Notes under the pieces: generated by a model | Database searches by the model: none | Told to the model about the DNA's origin: nothing | The model's input: the letters and a program-made list of their open reading frames with translations, nothing else | DNA from: Corallochytrium limacisporum | Taxonomy: Eukaryota > Opisthokonta | Reading direction: 5' to 3' | DNA: 23,756 bases | Assembly (NCBI GenBank): GCA_002811645.1 | Contig: PDIP01000096.1 | Location: forward strand, 47,298 to 71,053 | Position numbers and translations under genes: made by a program | Shown here: piece by piece, positions 9,427-19,152 of the stretch | Position numbering within the stretch: position 1 is the stretch's first letter | Layout: each line of letters opens with the position of its first letter

Positions 9427-11068
9427 CGCAGTGCCGCCCGTGGGCGCCAGTACCGGCGCCGCCGGAACTTCGAGATTGGGTGAAATGGCTATTGTTGAAA
9501 GTTTTTTTATGTAGGCGAGTGCTGCTAGCTGAGAGGAGGTGTATTCCCTCAGCCAAAGATCACCTCACTTACTGTCGAGACTTTAGAGCCTGCTCTTCTC
9601 TTTCGAGTATGCCTCTTGATATGGTCAAGTATTCATAGGTCTGAGCGTTCGCACTACTAATACACGTTCGCACTTCGTTTTCGGTCGCTGCCCACAATTC
9701 AAAATTCAACTTTGAAGTGTACAACGAACTGTCAATAGCCCAATGTCTTCGAAATACCTTTTGATCTACAATCTCTCAAAGTTCAATGGTGCATTTCAGG
9801 AAATACAGAGGACGTCATCCGACCATGCCCCCCTTGACCTATCGGTCCAACCACGCACCTGATATCAAATGAGCGAATGTCTGCAAATGATCCGTGGATA
9901 ACCTCCGGCAGCGAAACGCTTGCAGAAACTTTTAGACGGCGCAAGGGCTGTCCAATCTCGGCCGATCGCGATCTTTCCCCTCCCCTTTCCCCGGGGCCGC
10001 CCTCCACAGCTCACTGTGCGGTCAACATCTCCGCAAACAAAGCTGCCATATGAAAAGTACGGACATTGGGGACCAAAGGAGCGGGCAGCAGGAACTGTCA
10101 AAGCATGAGGCCCCCCCCCCCGGGACGCAGCTCCTGGATTACCATTTCACATGTTTTTATTAGACCCGCGGTGAAACGCTGCCAAGATGAGAGGCCCCGG
10201 AGTTATGAGGTGAGGAGGGGCATAAAACCTGTATCACCACTACTCCGCGGCAACCCTGCCTCCCTCTCAGGCCTCGCAATGTTTCATCTCCTTGTGGTCC
10301 ATCGGTGTGTATTCGTGGCAAAGCGAGAGACTGTCCCTCCCTCCTCCCTTTCTTCTTAGTTCCGCTCTTTTTTTTTGCCTTGCTACTTTCTTCCGTCCGT
10401 CTCTCTATCTTTTCCTTGCAGGTGGATGGCTGACCTGTGGTACGGTGGCACATCATTCTATCTAACCCTTTCTCCCCTCCCTTACCCCCTCCCGTTGGCC
10501 CGCTTCGTCTCTTTCTCTCCCCGGGACCCTCGTTTGTTTTCTCCAAGACTTTCTTTGGTCCGTTCCGTTCTCTGTTGTGTACACAGTGGCGCAGAGGGAA
10601 GGTTCCCCCCCCCACCCCCGCCCCTCTCCATTCCTTCCGAAACGGCCTTCCTCTAGCCCCTCTCGCTTCGGGGGGGGTGGGGGGCGTTACTGCGTTCTGA
10701 AACGCTTTCCCCCTTCCCCCATTTTTCTTTTCTTGGTCGCGGCCTCCCTCGGGATTGTTCTCCCATTTCGCTCATACAAAGGAAACTCTGCGGGACGAGT
10801 GCTGCAGGAATGACTTCTCGACACCACTTTGATGCTGGATGATGAAGGTTTTGGGTATTGTATGACTTGCATACGGATGTGAATGATGAACCGGGGTCGT
10901 ACTTGGAATTCAGTGTCACAGAAAATGAAATGCTGGTGCCTAGGGTGCCTAATCTTCATCTCTGTTTTCTATACTGAAACAGTCATGTAATTCCGAAGCA
11001 GTCCCCAACAGCAGGACACATGCAACAAAAGGGTCTGGTTTAGGTGTGCCGCTTTGCGTCGGTGCGTG

Positions 11069-11121
11069 CTCCCCTCCTCTCTCTCTCTCTCTCCTTCCCT
11101 CCCCCTCCCCCTCCCCTTTCC
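11069..11121 (+). repeat. 53-nt uninterrupted homopyrimidine tract with (CT)8
   Basis: All 53 bases are C or T. The tract includes an alternating CT run at 11077-11093 followed by C5T/C4T units. It has the composition that can form intramolecular triplex DNA. Confidence 0.8.
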
Positions 11122-11704
11122 GGGGCCCCCTTCCCTTCTCCAGGGAACATCAACAAGAAGGAAAGGGGAGAGAGGAAAGCGTCGCAGTAGTAGGGAAGGC
11201 GGTTTTATTTTTGTATCGCACAGTTTATTCCCCTCCTCCCCCCCCCACCGCCTCTCTGCCCGCCCACAATATGAAGGAGGATGTAACACGATAAACTTGC
11301 GGGGAAGTCACGAGCAGCCCGGCGAGGAACCGCGCAACCCACCAATCCTTTATAGAGTAACTCACCAACATATGCAACCTGGACACACTCACCCCCGCCC
11401 CCAGTCTCCGAGCTCTTTTTGCATTTGAAGCCCCTTTCGCTTGTGCCCACCCCCTCCTGCTTCCTTTCTTCCTCCTCTTCTTTCCCGTTTCGCAGGGTTT
11501 TCTTCGGGTTTTCGGGCTGCTCTCCTGAAAATACACAGGAAAGGACCAAAACAGCAGCAAGCCTCCTGCGCCCTTTGTTCGCGTCGTTTCACCCGTCAGC
11601 CAGTTACCCAGCACCTCGTCTGCAAGCTATTGGCCCGATCATCGCGGCGTCAAGAATGGCGATTTGTGAACGTATCATCATGTATGACCTTCGCCGGTGC
11701 TACA

Positions 11705-11732
11705 CATACATCCATCCATACATACATACATA
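11705..11732. repeat. CATA/CATC tetranucleotide repeat
   Basis: About seven four-base units, alternating CATA and CATC and ending in pure CATA. It is a simple sequence repeat in non-coding DNA. Confidence 0.75.
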
Positions 11733-12336
11733 AAGTCATGCTATGCGAGTGAATGTCAGATGTGTGCGAAAGTCATTGGTAGTGCATTCAAAAGGCTCTT
11801 ACGCGAGATGGGATCTTTGCTTTGGATGTACGATGTTGGGGCGAGAAGAGGTGGTTTTGTTTGACCTTGCACGAGACCTAGTAAAATTTCACACGTCGCA
11901 ATAAACCCTATCAAACATTGGAAAGGTCGAAGGCAATTAACTCACTCAACATGGACGACCATTGATGACATTGTGTCGCCATCCATGATTTCTAGTCGAT
12001 GTCACTATCGTGAGTGTATGTCCGTGGATCTCTTTGCGACAGTGCTGATGGATGGGGCCGGAGGTTATTAGTCTTCCTTTCTCCCTTCAGGAATTTGTGC
12101 CTATATGATTGCCTACGGTCGTCCTTCCTGCTTGGTATCCTTTCTCTCGCCAATTACTGCAAACTCCGGAGGTGCTGCACTACCCACCACCACCGTGCGA
12201 TGGACTTTTGGGTCTGGACCACATTCTCGACGGACGCTTTCTTACCGTGCGCGTTTTGGCTTTTTTCTTTGTTTTTTTCTTATTGGCGCTGGTGGCCTTT
12301 TCGCTCAATTTTTCTGCGCGAGTAAGGCGGTTGGTC

Positions 12337-12352
12337 TGTGTGTGTGTGTGTG
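12337..12352. repeat. (TG)8 microsatellite
   Basis: Sixteen bases of perfect alternating TG, in non-coding DNA. Confidence 0.8.
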
Positions 12353-12488
12353 CGTCCAGTGAAGGAACTCTCATGGAGATCCTTCACAATCAACCGAAAA
12401 GCCCGACATGTCAAGCGGGTTCGTAGGCGCTGATTAGCAGGGGGCGGAGGGGGGAGAAGGTGGGGGGGGGGGAACGGACAACCGCACT

Positions 12489-12516
12489 TGAGCTGTTGTT
12501 GGCGAACAACAGCTCA
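12489..12516. repeat. Perfect 12-bp inverted repeat (hairpin) with 4-nt loop
   Basis: The left arm TGAGCTGTTGTT is followed by the loop GGCG and the exact reverse complement AACAACAGCTCA. The hairpin stands alone. There is no T-run after it on the plus strand, and no flanking gene within 3 kb. Confidence 0.85.
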
Positions 12517-12991
12517 GCAATCTTGGATACCCTGTGGGCGGCAAGGGGGGCGGCGCAAAGGACGAGGAAGGGTCATCACGGGGGCCAGACATACATTAAG
12601 TATTGGTCTCAGGTGTGACACTCTAGGGGACCCCTCCCCGCCTCTTCTTTTTTTCATCTAACATTTCTGTCTTCCCAGAACCGGACTACTTGTGGACCGC
12701 CAGAAAAGTTCGATGACGAAAAATCAAATCTTGCACAGTCCTAGAACTATTGAAGTACTTTCTTTAATTCTTTTTTGCGGTTTGTCAGAAATGCAGACTG
12801 TATCGAAACGGGTAGATGTATACTGAAAGTATGGCGAATTTCCTGGTCGTTCGCAGGGTGCTTCTTGAGCTGAAAACCCATCCTCACGATTGCTTCTGTT
12901 GTTGGGAACTTAGTGACAGCAGCGCGCGACATACCATTGTCCATTTCAGCAGCCAGTCGCCTCACTTTTCGACAGAGTGGCCCATCCCCCC

Positions 12992-13047
12992 CCCTTCTTC
13001 TCCCTACGCAGGGCGCGCTCCCTTCTTCTCCCTACGCAGGGGCGCGC
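12992..13047. repeat. Two-copy tandem repeat, 28-nt period
   Basis: The block CTTCTTCTCCCTACGCAGGG followed by CGCGC occurs twice, 28 bases apart, with only small differences at the joins (an extra G in the second copy). It is a local duplication in non-coding DNA. Confidence 0.8.
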
Positions 13048-16000
13048 CCCCTCTCTCATGCAAAACATAACAGATTTGTGGCAGACGCTATTCTTCGTTA
13101 TCAATAAGGTCTGGAGTGGCTCTTCTCGTGCAGTTAGTTTTAAGGTATCTCTCGTTTTTTCTCTTGTGTCCTTCTTCTCGAGCCCCCTTTTTGCCTCTCT
13201 CACACCCCGCCGCACGCCGCCGCCCCGCTAAAACCTCTCCCATTTCATTTTTCTTTCCATTCTCACCCAAAGTGTCCCTATATATTTTCCTATGATTACA
13301 CGCCCTTCGTACTGTGCACTAGAATTGCGTACAGTATCTTACCTTGTCTAGCCGGCCCCTTCAACCGCAGAATGCGGCCAAGGAAAACATTGCGCAGAAA
13401 CGCATTCGGACAACACTTATACAACGGGGCTGAAAGCTGACACCCCCCTCCCCCGGGAGAAGAGATGCGTAGGGAGGTGGTGGGAGACACCTGCCAGAAA
13501 GACGAGAGAAAAACAGAATAATCGTATACATATACTTATTTATGAAAGGAAAAAGACCGGGGGAGGGGGGGGGGGGTGTTACTGCCGGAAGGGGGGCATG
13601 GTGACCAGATGCGAAAGCCAATCCCTCTATGCTTGTTCTCCGGTTCCAATAGAGGACGGGGGAAAGGTGATTGCTGGGACACGTGCACGATCCCTTGAAC
13701 ATGCCGTATACTCATCCAAATGTTCATCTCTCGTCAACATTGCAGCAGCCAGACCCCGGTGCCCATCTTTGGGACGTAATTCGGAGCATTGTTTGCGGGT
13801 ACAATGCTTTGACATCTATGGCTATCGAAGATTGATTCTTCGGAGTCAAGTGTACGGTGTAATTGCGCAGTATGTCAGTTGCATGTCCTCATTGACAGGG
13901 AACGAATGTATAGGCTCGCCCCCGTTACGCACACTGGTGATTGTGTTGTGATGGTCGAGATTTGTAAGGGGACCCAGCTGACCGAGGCTGCTGGTGTTGC
14001 GATGTCCGTACTCCTCATCGTATTCTCCTGCTTGGTCGATATTCGATACTCGAAGCGATCTTCCCTCTCCATTGTATGTTACTCTCAGGGAATTGCGGCC
14101 CGTCTGCGCCCTAAAATTCGAAAGGAGAAGGGCACACACTATAGGAAAAAGTAGATCAGATCTGGGATAATAATGGGAACATTGGTGTACATAAATGGTG
14201 AGACGAGAAGCGTCTACTTCAAAATACAACCGCCAAGTATGAAAACCTACTACTTCAATTCTCGGGTGAGTTGCGCGGAACGATGTTTCAAATAGAGGCT
14301 CGGTCCCACACAGGGGAAGCCGGCAACAACACGAGGGCGGTTTCGTCCGCATCTAGCACCATGCCATTGGCCCCATCGGTTTGACATTCAGTTGATAGAT
14401 CAATTAGCACGGGGAACACCCACGTATGCTTAAGAACGCTCAAATGGAGCCACTCGAACTCAGATCTCATTTGTTTCTTCCGCTCCTCACACAAAGGAAC
14501 ATCGAAACCGAGCCCTCTCCCGGCGTTTACCTTGGCATCCCCTAACCCCGGGGGTGTCCCCCGTCCTCATCACTCTCTGGGAAAAAGCAACGGGGATACC
14601 GGGATCTGGCTTCCATTTTGAAGTTCCCGTTGAGTTTGTCGTACAGGTGAACGGGTCGGGCGGTAAGCCCAGCAGATTTCGTCAAAGTGCGGCGGGGTTG
14701 GTAGACAAAAAGATCTGCATAAGCCAACACAGCAGAGATAAGGAGCGAATTAGTACATGGCTCATGCTTTGAGCGATGACGCCGTCCGCGGTGCTGTTAA
14801 GGTCACCATACTGGTTGGCATGTGGTGCATTGGTGGTGGTGTAGTTATTTGGCCGTAATTAAACACAAGAGTTTACCGGTCGCTCATCTGACCTGTCCGA
14901 AACAACCACTCCTTTCCTCCACCACCACCATATCAACCGAGCGAGCGGTCATATTGGCAAAGGTCGCAAGTCCATATGCAGCTCCGAAGAGTGTCAGGTT
15001 GAGGTGATGCGGTTGCTTTGCATGCAGCTTTATCGCGTCTTACTCCTAGTTTTCACTCCGCTCGGTAAGAGTTCCTCTCAGCCCTGACCCGGCCCATACA
15101 ATATATTCTCGAGCTGGCTTTTCCGGATTTCAGCCCTCTTTATGTCCGTCCGCTAAAAACCTGCAGAATTTGATGCCCCGGAATTCACCGCTTGTAGTAT
15201 CTAAACCGCTGAGCAAACAAAAAATTGGAAGCCACATACCCACCGACGCGTTGACAGTATATGCAACACTTGGCACTGGCTGACTACTGCAGGTGTTTTC
15301 GATGATACGGCAGTGACTCTTGCTCCGCTACCTGTTTGCTCGTGACATACAAATATGTAACTATAGCATAATAATGCCAGCAAAGGGGCACCACACATGC
15401 GCTGCAACACCCATCTACGCACGGATAACATAAAGGAGACGTTGTTGCAGACTTCGGACGGCCGGAGGGTCTGGATTGTACGATCATTGCAGAAAAAATC
15501 GATCTAACTTGCGGGCGGCAAATCTTAGAGAGCTGCGAGCGGAGGCGTTGGGATTAGCAACCGCAAGCACACTGCGAACTGACGCTTTCAAATTCAGACG
15601 ATCATCTCTGGAAAGGACACACCAGGAACGGCACCATGGTCAGAGGTGGCCAATATGGCGTGAAATTGGTACACAATGTCATCTTCGGGAGCTACACCGT
15701 AGATGCGTGAACATGTTGGCGGTGAAAGACTCCGTATGTTATCAGACACCGACGGTATACCTCAAAGTCACGAAACCATATGGAGTGCCAATCGTGCGCG
15801 CTTGAAGGGGTGGGCTAGTGGACAGCGGAGTGCGTGTGTGTTGATTGAATGTTTGCGTGTGGTTACACTTTATGGTAGATCAAATAAACCTCAAATTTCT
15901 TCGGGATTGACACATTGCGGATTTGGACAGGGTCGCAAAGATCCTCCCGCAGATCCCACAAAATTAGGCCCCTGATCACAATGTTTCATTATGACAATTT

Positions 16001-16480
16001 GTATTTTAGGTTATCAGTTATTTACATCCGAAGCCAGTTGATCAAGTGGGTTTGGAGCTGTCCATAGTGAAAGTATTGAAGGACTCACCTCCCGAAGATT
16101 TTATTTTGTTTTGGCTTTCGACCGGCAGGGTTAGCTATGGTAAGAGTATTATAGCCGCGGAGAGAGAGGGTAAGCGTGTGTGTTGGCCTCAAGGTGCGGA
16201 GGTAGACGACTAGTGTGACCCCGTGGCTCGCCATGGACTCCATACCGGGGATAGGTGGCGACAACTCAAGCAGATGGTCCGGCAACCTTTTGGATAGTAT
16301 GTACATGTGCGCAGGTCGAAAACATATTTAGAGAAAGAGTACAGTAAATGTGTGCAAGAGGATCATTTTATCGGTGATACAGGCAGATGTTTCGATTAAG
16401 AAATGGTGGAGGCATAAGCATGGTGTGAACAGACTGAGAAATAAGAACCAGGGTTATAGTTTATTGGAATATAGTGCAGC

Positions 16481-17035
16481 ATGGGAGCCGGTCAGTCCCG
16501 TGACGTTCGTAAAGTCGTCTTTGAACGCACTGAAAGCACTGCAGACAAGGTCCATATTTCGGTTACGGAAGATGTTCTCGGCGCCCTTGGCGGAAATGAC
16601 GCAGGGGCACAGGCTGCTCAGGTACCTGCCCAACAGGGCGGTCTTATGTTTGACTCGGAGCTGCAGAGAGACAACATGGATATTTTATTAATTAACGCCA
16701 AGCAGGAAGGTTTCCAGCAGGGGATGGCACACCAGCAACGTCTCGCACAGGAATACTTTAACCAGGTTGATCGTCAACGCGCTGGCGAGCGCAGCAAGCA
16801 ACTCCAAGACATGGCCACTGAGATGGAAGGACATTTGGCCAAAATCGCTGACGACGTAAAGGTCAAATACGCAAAACAGCCCAAAGTTCCAAATGAGTGT
16901 CAAGATCTCTCCAAGGAGGCTGTTACCTGCCTTCGCCAGAACGAGGGTAAGCCATTAGAATGCAGTGTGCACATTGAGAAGTTCCACGACTGTGCTCGCA
17001 ACCTCTCAAGTAAATTTGCCAGCACGTACGCATAA
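16481..17035 (+). CDS. MIC19: MICOS complex subunit Mic19 (CHCH-domain protein)
   Basis: A peripheral inner-membrane subunit of the mitochondrial contact site and cristae organising system; it links Mic60 to other MICOS parts. The product has 184 residues. The N-terminus MGAGQS fits an N-myristoylation signal (Gly2, Ser6), as in animal CHCHD3 and fungal Mic19. The middle (about 60-130) is charged and helical, probably coiled coil. The C-terminal CHCH domain has a twin CX9C pattern: Cys140 and Cys150, then Cys161 and Cys171. These are oxidised by the Mia40 pathway in the intermembrane space. No intron is seen. Its 3' end faces the G gamma gene (299 bp gap). The ATG at 16481 is fixed by the myristoylation signal beginning there. 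Another CHCH protein is possible but less likely given the combination of N-terminus and CX9C pairs. Confidence 0.92.
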   Translation: MGAGQSRDVRKVVFERTESTADKVHISVTEDVLGALGGNDAGAQAAQVPAQQGGLMFDSELQRDNMDILLINAKQEGFQQGMAHQQRLAQEYFNQVDRQRAGERSKQLQDMATEMEGHLAKIADDVKVKYAKQPKVPNECQDLSKEAVTCLRQNEGKPLECSVHIEKFHDCARNLSSKFASTYA

Positions 17036-17334
17036 AATATTCACCTGGTCCCATCAAGCATCATATTCTGGAAAAGTGATAACTTGTTCTCGTTTCACTT
17101 TCCAGAATATTGTACATACAAACCACAATACACATAGTAGTCGTCGTCATATGAAACCTGGCCATTGTGCCCCCTTTAGCAAAGGAATCCCTAACTGTGT
17201 CAAAATTGAACGATAATATCTTTATGTTGGTTGTCAATGACTTTCCAGAACGATTGCTTATGTACAAATACCCGGATTGCCCATGATAGGTTTTGATCCT
17301 GTGACTTTGTGATACATTCCCGGCCTCATGCACA

Positions 17335-17642
17335 TTAGAGCAGGGGGCAGAGCTTCTTCTCCTTTGCATAAGGGTTCTCCTTGTCGTCCAGCTTTCCCCA
17401 AACGCTAGGCAGCAGAGGATCCTTGGTCTGTGCACAATATTCCTTAAGTCTGTTCAATAGAATAAAGAGATGGTTGCTCACCTTTTAAGTTAGTAAGATG
17501 CCCTGGTGTTGCAAAATGCACACGTTAAAAACAAAAATACTTACCCTTTGCCAGTCTCTGACACCTTCTGCCGAGGAAGACCCAGCTCCTCGCGCAACCT
17601 ATTGTTTGCGGCTTCTAGCCGTGCTACCCGTGCTTCCGACAT
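17335..17642 (-). CDS. Heterotrimeric G-protein gamma subunit (two exons)
   Basis: It forms the obligate dimer with G beta at the plasma membrane in receptor signalling. The coding sequence joins 17642-17545 (98 nt) and 17449-17335 (115 nt) on the minus strand, giving 70 residues. The intron splits a Gly codon after its second base. Residues 1-30 form the N-terminal helix (RVARLEAANNRLREELGLP), followed by the conserved RQKVS, LKEYCAQTKDPLLP and KENPYAKEKKLC. The C-terminal CaaX box is CPLL, with Leu last, which predicts geranylgeranylation. The order VS...YC...DPLL...ENP(F/Y)..EKK.C is that of animal gamma subunits. Budding-yeast Ste18 has a paired Cys before its box; here there is one. Simple ORF finding misses this gene because each exon is under 40 codons. 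It is tail to tail with Mic19. Confidence 0.9.
17450..17544 (-). other. Spliceosomal intron in the G gamma gene
   Basis: A 95-nt intron on the minus strand. The donor is GTAAGT (17544-17539), the branch site a perfect TACTAAC (17495-17489) and the acceptor GAACAG ending at 17450. It restores one continuous gamma-subunit frame. It is the only intron I can support in the window. Between branch site and acceptor lies an internal AG followed directly by GTGAGC. Confidence 0.88.
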
Positions 17643-18292
17643 GACTTCGATTCCTAAATTCTTCTCTCAGAAACACACTGATGCCTGGATATAATACAAA
17701 GTCAGTAGTCGTTAAGTATGTGCCCAGTGATCCTTGACTACCCAACGAAAGCGAAATGCCTGTCCTGTTTGAACTTCCAATTTGCGTCATTTGAGAAGCT
17801 TTCTTAATGCACATGACACAAAGTTGTCCAAGTTAAATTGCGTCCCTTCGCTTCCACTTCATGCGCCCGGACACATTAGTTCTCTTCACCGTGCCTTGCG
17901 AACGGCGCCCACTTTCCTGTGCGGACTGGTGCTTCCCGCTCGAACAGCATATCTGAAGTTCCTACATTCCTCATCATGGTGCCTAAGTGCGCGGCGTTAA
18001 TATTCCCTTGTGGATTTATGGACTCTCTGCAGAGATGTTTTACAATTCGGGCATTTCTGAGATCTCGTCCCGGTCTCTTCTTTTTGAAACGTCTGATGCC
18101 AAGTTTTGCATTTCTAGGCTAACTTTCTCCTTGACTCCCTGGTATCCCAGTCTCCCTCTGACGCCAATACTTTCACTACGAGCACCGCAGGTCACCATCG
18201 CGGGCCCTTGGATCCAGCAATTTTTTTTCCTCCTTCTCTGACCCTCGGCGTGTTTGTCCAGCCATCCAGAGGCCCTGCCTGACGAAATCCAA

Positions 18293-18363
18293 CCAATAGG
18301 AGAGCTGGAATCCGTTTCGCATTCCCTACCCTTCCCGCTCCCAACCCTCCAGGATAAAAAGGG
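18293..18363 (+). promoter_or_regulatory. Candidate core promoter: CCAAT motif plus TATA-like element
   Basis: A CCAAT pentamer at 18293-18297 is followed about 55 bases later by the TATA-like GATAAAAAGGG (18353-18363), in the plus orientation. If used for the BTB/CAP-Gly gene it would imply a leader of roughly 750 bases. The pairing is suggestive only. Confidence 0.25.
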
Positions 18364-18701
18364 AGGTAAGGGGGGGGGGGATTCTTCTGGGGACCCCTCT
18401 TTCTCGCGAAATTTACTGATGCCCTAACATTACGGTTTAGAATGGTTAAATGGATTAAGCAGAACCGGAGGGGGGTTTAGCCCCGGGGAGGGGGGGGGAG
18501 CGCAGACTGGGTACACAACGAACCCCGCCTCCCCATCTCCACCCGATCCCGCGGTTGGGGGAGAGAGCAGAGGAAAAAGGGACCTGGGAGGAAGGGGGGG
18601 GGGGGCGACCGGTGAAGTCTTTGGTGGTGGTACACGACTCGTCGGGCGCGCGTAAGCTCTGCGGTGGTGGAAGGAGGAGGAGAACGGCGGGAGGACTTTG
18701 G

Positions 18702-18716
18702 TCTCTCTCTCTCTCT
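18702..18716. repeat. TC microsatellite
   Basis: Fifteen bases of alternating TC followed by a run of Cs, in non-coding DNA. Confidence 0.75.
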
Positions 18717-19057
18717 CCCCCCCCAGTCCACCCTTTTGGCCTCTCCCAAACTGACACCGAGGCAACACTCCCCAATGCGAAAGCGGGACTGAAAGCTGGT
18801 GGCGAAAAGGCTGCTGGCTTTTCCCGAACTCATTCTCCCCCTATAACAGGTTCGGCTCGCTCTGGTCGCCCAGGCAAAGGGGGGGGGTTGTAATTTTGTT
18901 CGCGGAGGCGGTGGGACCACATCAACGACAAGAGACCCGGCTGCGATAAGGAGTTCGTACGCGGGTCTGTCTGAGTGGGATTTTTTGGTCACCGGTTCTT
19001 GTAAACGTGAAGTATCATCGTCCTGAAGCATTCAATAGCTATTGTGCTCACAGGTAT

Positions 19058-19150
19058 ATGTTGTGGCAGGTACCAGGTCAAGAGGATCTGCCGTCCGAAT
19101 ATTTGTCAGCCGATCCAGTGCGCAGATCTGACTCCAAAATGGGAACATAA
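19058..19150 (+). promoter_or_regulatory. Upstream ORF in the leader of the BTB/CAP-Gly gene
   Basis: An ATG at 19058 opens 30 codons ending in TAA at 19148-19150, in a different frame from the main gene. A second ATG in the same frame (19139) gives a three-codon version. The stop lies two bases before the main ATG at 19153, a spacing that would allow termination followed by reinitiation. It acts only if transcription starts upstream of 19058, which is not shown. Confidence 0.4.
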
Positions 19151-19152
19151 CC

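Larger units (their letters stand above)
9565..12430. other. Gene-poor, pyrimidine-rich intergenic DNA (first part)
   Basis: No gene recognised on either strand. It contains 11 Cs at 10111-10121, C/T-rich plus-strand stretches from about 10340 to 10720 and 11069 to 11520, and several microsatellites. Open frames are short or compositional, for example Lys/Arg/Gly-rich frames opposite the pyrimidine tracts. An open minus-strand frame of about 65 codons ends at about 9570 but has no ATG and no recognisable motif. Confidence 0.5.
12431..16480. other. Gene-poor intergenic DNA (second part), 5' flank of Mic19
   Basis: No gene recognised with confidence. It includes G runs (11 at 12462-12472, 12 at 13565-13576), a perfect hairpin, a 28-nt tandem duplication and stretches of ordinary composition (about 13600-16400). 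Unconvincing open frames are a 65-codon minus-strand frame (12747-12944), a 168-codon minus-strand frame (13846-14352) and a 33-codon plus-strand frame with a hydrophobic segment (14757-14858). None has a motif I recognise, and their lengths are near what chance gives. Small spliced genes cannot be excluded in 13600-16400. Confidence 0.45.
17643..19057. other. Divergent spacer between G gamma and the BTB/CAP-Gly gene
   Basis: No gene recognised. It carries the 5' flanks of two divergently transcribed genes. The first half has ordinary composition with no supported exon. From about 18360 it turns G-rich, with 11 Gs at 18370-18380, 12 Gs at 18594-18605 and a CT repeat at 18702-18716. Frames of 100-180 codons in 18430-19031 are Pro/Arg/Ser low complexity. 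Confidence 0.5.

Noticed and set aside
9568-9775. About 65-codon open minus-strand frame just upstream of the queuosine gene, considered as its first exon
   Set aside because: It has no ATG and its phase does not join the conserved frame through any GT-AG pair I could find.
10160-10615. 151-codon basic minus-strand frame
   Set aside because: The Lys/Arg/Gly-rich translation comes from the purine strand of a pyrimidine-rich tract.
12747-12944. 65-codon minus-strand open frame starting at an ATG
   Set aside because: Codon use looks reasonable but there is no recognisable domain, and frames of this size are expected by chance.
13846-14352. 168-codon minus-strand open frame
   Set aside because: Length is near what chance gives in 7 kb across six frames, codon use is mixed and no motif is recognisable. 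It remains possible but is not supported as a gene.
14875-15045. Minus-strand stretch reading like a hydrophobic exon (LNLTLFGAAYGLATF), considered as a small ATP synthase subunit
   Set aside because: There is no in-frame ATG, an upstream TAA, no convincing splice partner and only a vague resemblance to any family.
18430-19031. Minus-strand frames of 106 to 184 codons and a plus-strand frame of 112 codons
   Set aside because: All are low-complexity translations of G-rich and CT-repeat DNA and overlap each other in different frames.
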